A DNA stretch of 14,904 nucleotides from an uncultured Ruminococcus sp. (GTDB lineage: Bacteria; Bacillota; Clostridia; Oscillospirales; Acutalibacteraceae). The DNA is taken from NCBI GenBank assembly GCA_902797065.1, contig CADBRK010000038.1, forward strand, positions 1-14,904, read 5' to 3'. The notes below the pieces were generated by a model. That model did not search any database. It worked only from the letters and a program-made list of their open reading frames with translations, and was not told where the DNA came from. Shown here in pieces: positions 13,770 through 14,904 of this stretch (within the stretch, counting starts at the first letter, position 1; every line of letters begins with the position of its first letter). A program made the translations under genes and the position numbers.

Positions 13770-14904
13770 TTATTCCACCGAAAGGACAATATGATCGTCA
13801 TTCTCGGTTATGCTCACTTTTGTAAATCCGCCTTCGCCTTTATCAACGATCTCGTTTGTAATTGCGTCTTCTACTTCTTTGCGAATGAAACTTCTGAGAT
13901 CTCTTGCTCCGCTTTTTCCGCCGCCCGAATGCTTTGCGATATATGACACTGCCTTATCGTCATAGATAAACTCTATGCCCTTTTCTTTAAGAGTTACGAC
14001 ATACTCGTCAAGCATAAGTCTTGCAATATCTTTGAAATTTTCCTCTGTCAGAACATTGAAGGTGATGATCTCATCGACTCTTGCAAGGAACTCGGGTCTG
14101 AGAAAATCCGAAAGTGCTTTCATTGCCTTCTCTCTGCTCAGCTCATTCTCACTCTTATTGAAACCGAGAATCCCCTCTCTCTTATCGCTGCCCGCATTAC
14201 TCGTCATGATGATGACGGTATTCTCAAAGTTGACCACTCTGCCGTGTGCATCGGTCAGCCTGCCCTCGTCAAGAATCTGAAGAAGTATATTGAGAACATC
14301 GGGGTGAGCCTTTTCTATCTCGTCAAACAGCAGTACAGAATACGGACGTCTGCGAACCTTTTCCGTTACCTGTCCTGCTTCGTCATAGCCAACATATCCC
14401 GGAGGGGATCCTATTATCTTGGAAACAGAATGCTTCTCCATGAATTCTGACATATCAAGCCTTATAAGCGTCTCGGGGGAATCAAACAATTCTGTGGAAA
14501 GAACTTTTACAAGCTCTGTTTTACCTACTCCCGTAGATCCTACAAAAATAAATGATGCGGGATGCCGTCTGGGGCTTATCTGAACACGGCTTCGTTTGAT
14601 AGCTGCTGCAAGCGACTCAACAGCTTCATCCTGACCGATTATTTTGCTTTTAAGCTTCACATCAAGATCGGCAAGCTTTTTAAGTTCATTCTCTCTGATC
14701 TTGGAAGCAGGAATACCTGTCCATAATTCTACAACATGTGCAATGTCGTCCTCCGTTACGGCTGTGTTAAGATCTTCCTTTGAAAACAGTCCCAGACGCT
14801 TGTCAAAACGAGCAAGTTCGGTTCTGATCTTTGAAAGCTCGGCATAATCTATCTCTTCAGCAGACGACAGCTCGCTTTCTTTTTGCGCAAGTGCGTCGCG
14901 TTCA
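13770..14904 (-). CDS. Clp/Hsp100 AAA+ ATPase (C-terminal part; 5' end outside window)
   Basis: This is a hexameric ATP-driven protein unfoldase of the ClpA/B/C/E family; the visible part is 377 residues of the C-terminal half. At the open edge is a charged, coiled-coil-like stretch (ESELSSAEEIDYAELSKIR), then VTEDDIAHVVELWTGIPASKI, the hallmark linker into the second AAA+ module. That module shows IGQDEAVESLAAAIKRSR, Walker A GSTGVGKT, the pore loop GSPPGYVGYDE, Walker B VLLFDEIEKAHPDV, sensor 1 MTSNAGS, Arg-finger region LRPEFLARVDEI and sensor 2 GARDLRSFIRKEVED. The frame stays open to the right edge, so a GTG at 14660 is an internal valine, not a start. ILGF after sensor 1 resembles the ClpP-docking loop of ClpA/ClpC, while the coiled coil resembles the end of the ClpB middle domain, so I leave the subfamily open. 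Confidence 0.93.
   Translation of the reverse strand, partial: ERDALAQKESELSSAEEIDYAELSKIRTELARFDKRLGLFSKEDLNTAVTEDDIAHVVELWTGIPASKIRENELKKLADLDVKLKSKIIGQDEAVESLAAAIKRSRVQISPRRHPASFIFVGSTGVGKTELVKVLSTELFDSPETLIRLDMSEFMEKHSVSKIIGSPPGYVGYDEAGQVTEKVRRRPYSVLLFDEIEKAHPDVLNILLQILDEGRLTDAHGRVVNFENTVIIMTSNAGSDKREGILGFNKSENELSREKAMKALSDFLRPEFLARVDEIITFNVLTEENFKDIARLMLDEYVVTLKEKGIEFIYDDKAVSYIAKHSGGGKSGARDLRSFIRKEVEDAITNEIVDKGEGGFTKVSITENDDHIVLSVE

Noticed and set aside
14658..14660. GTG start giving a short 296-residue Clp protein
   Set aside because: The frame continues upstream through the conserved WTGIP linker to the window edge, so this is an internal Val codon.

Overview
The window looks like a chromosomal segment of a fermentative gut or rumen Firmicute of the Ruminococcus type (Oscillospiraceae). 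The grounds are strong AGGAGG-type ribosome binding sites, A+T-rich promoters with near-consensus sigma-A boxes, two TTG starts, lipoproteins with Gram-positive-style signal peptides, a YitT-family membrane protein and, most tellingly, a very large secreted protein ending in a type I dockerin. Dockerins are the plug modules of cellulosomes and amylosomes. No RNA gene, insertion sequence, CRISPR array or phage gene was recognised.

Layout. Positions 1-1542 (minus strand) hold a metal-uptake ABC operon: a lipoprotein that binds Zn or Mn (ZnuA-like), then the ATPase (ZnuC-like, cut by the window edge). It is read from a promoter overlaid with Fur-family-like palindromes. Positions 1575-7311 (minus) hold one 1858-residue secreted protein with its own promoter and terminator. 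Its parts are a signal peptide, about 775 residues of Tyr/Asp-rich sequence that I cannot place, a fibronectin-III-like domain, six DUF11-like beta-sandwich repeats, a Thr/Asp-rich repeat stalk and a dockerin. Positions 7312-7547 are a palindrome-rich gap. Positions 7548-8772 (minus) encode a single-pass membrane protein with a long acidic cytoplasmic tail and a DUF5640-like outer domain.

From 8773 the strand switches across an A+T-rich divergent promoter region. On the plus strand follow an alpha-phosphoglucomutase (PgcA type) with a small lipoprotein in its operon (9008-11355), a YitT-family membrane protein (11397-12477) and an orphan, divergent MreB paralogue with its own promoter and terminator (12561-13705). 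A Clp/Hsp100 AAA+ ATPase converges from the right edge on the minus strand (13709-14904, its 5' part outside the window).

How the genes relate. The neighbourhood reads as several independent short transcription units with a common leaning toward the cell envelope: metal import, an extracellular dockerin protein, phosphoglucomutase (sugar-phosphate supply for glycogen and wall polymers), membrane proteins and an MreB-like filament protein. The item most likely to be undescribed is the N-terminal module of the dockerin protein, together with the palindromic DNA upstream of its promoter.
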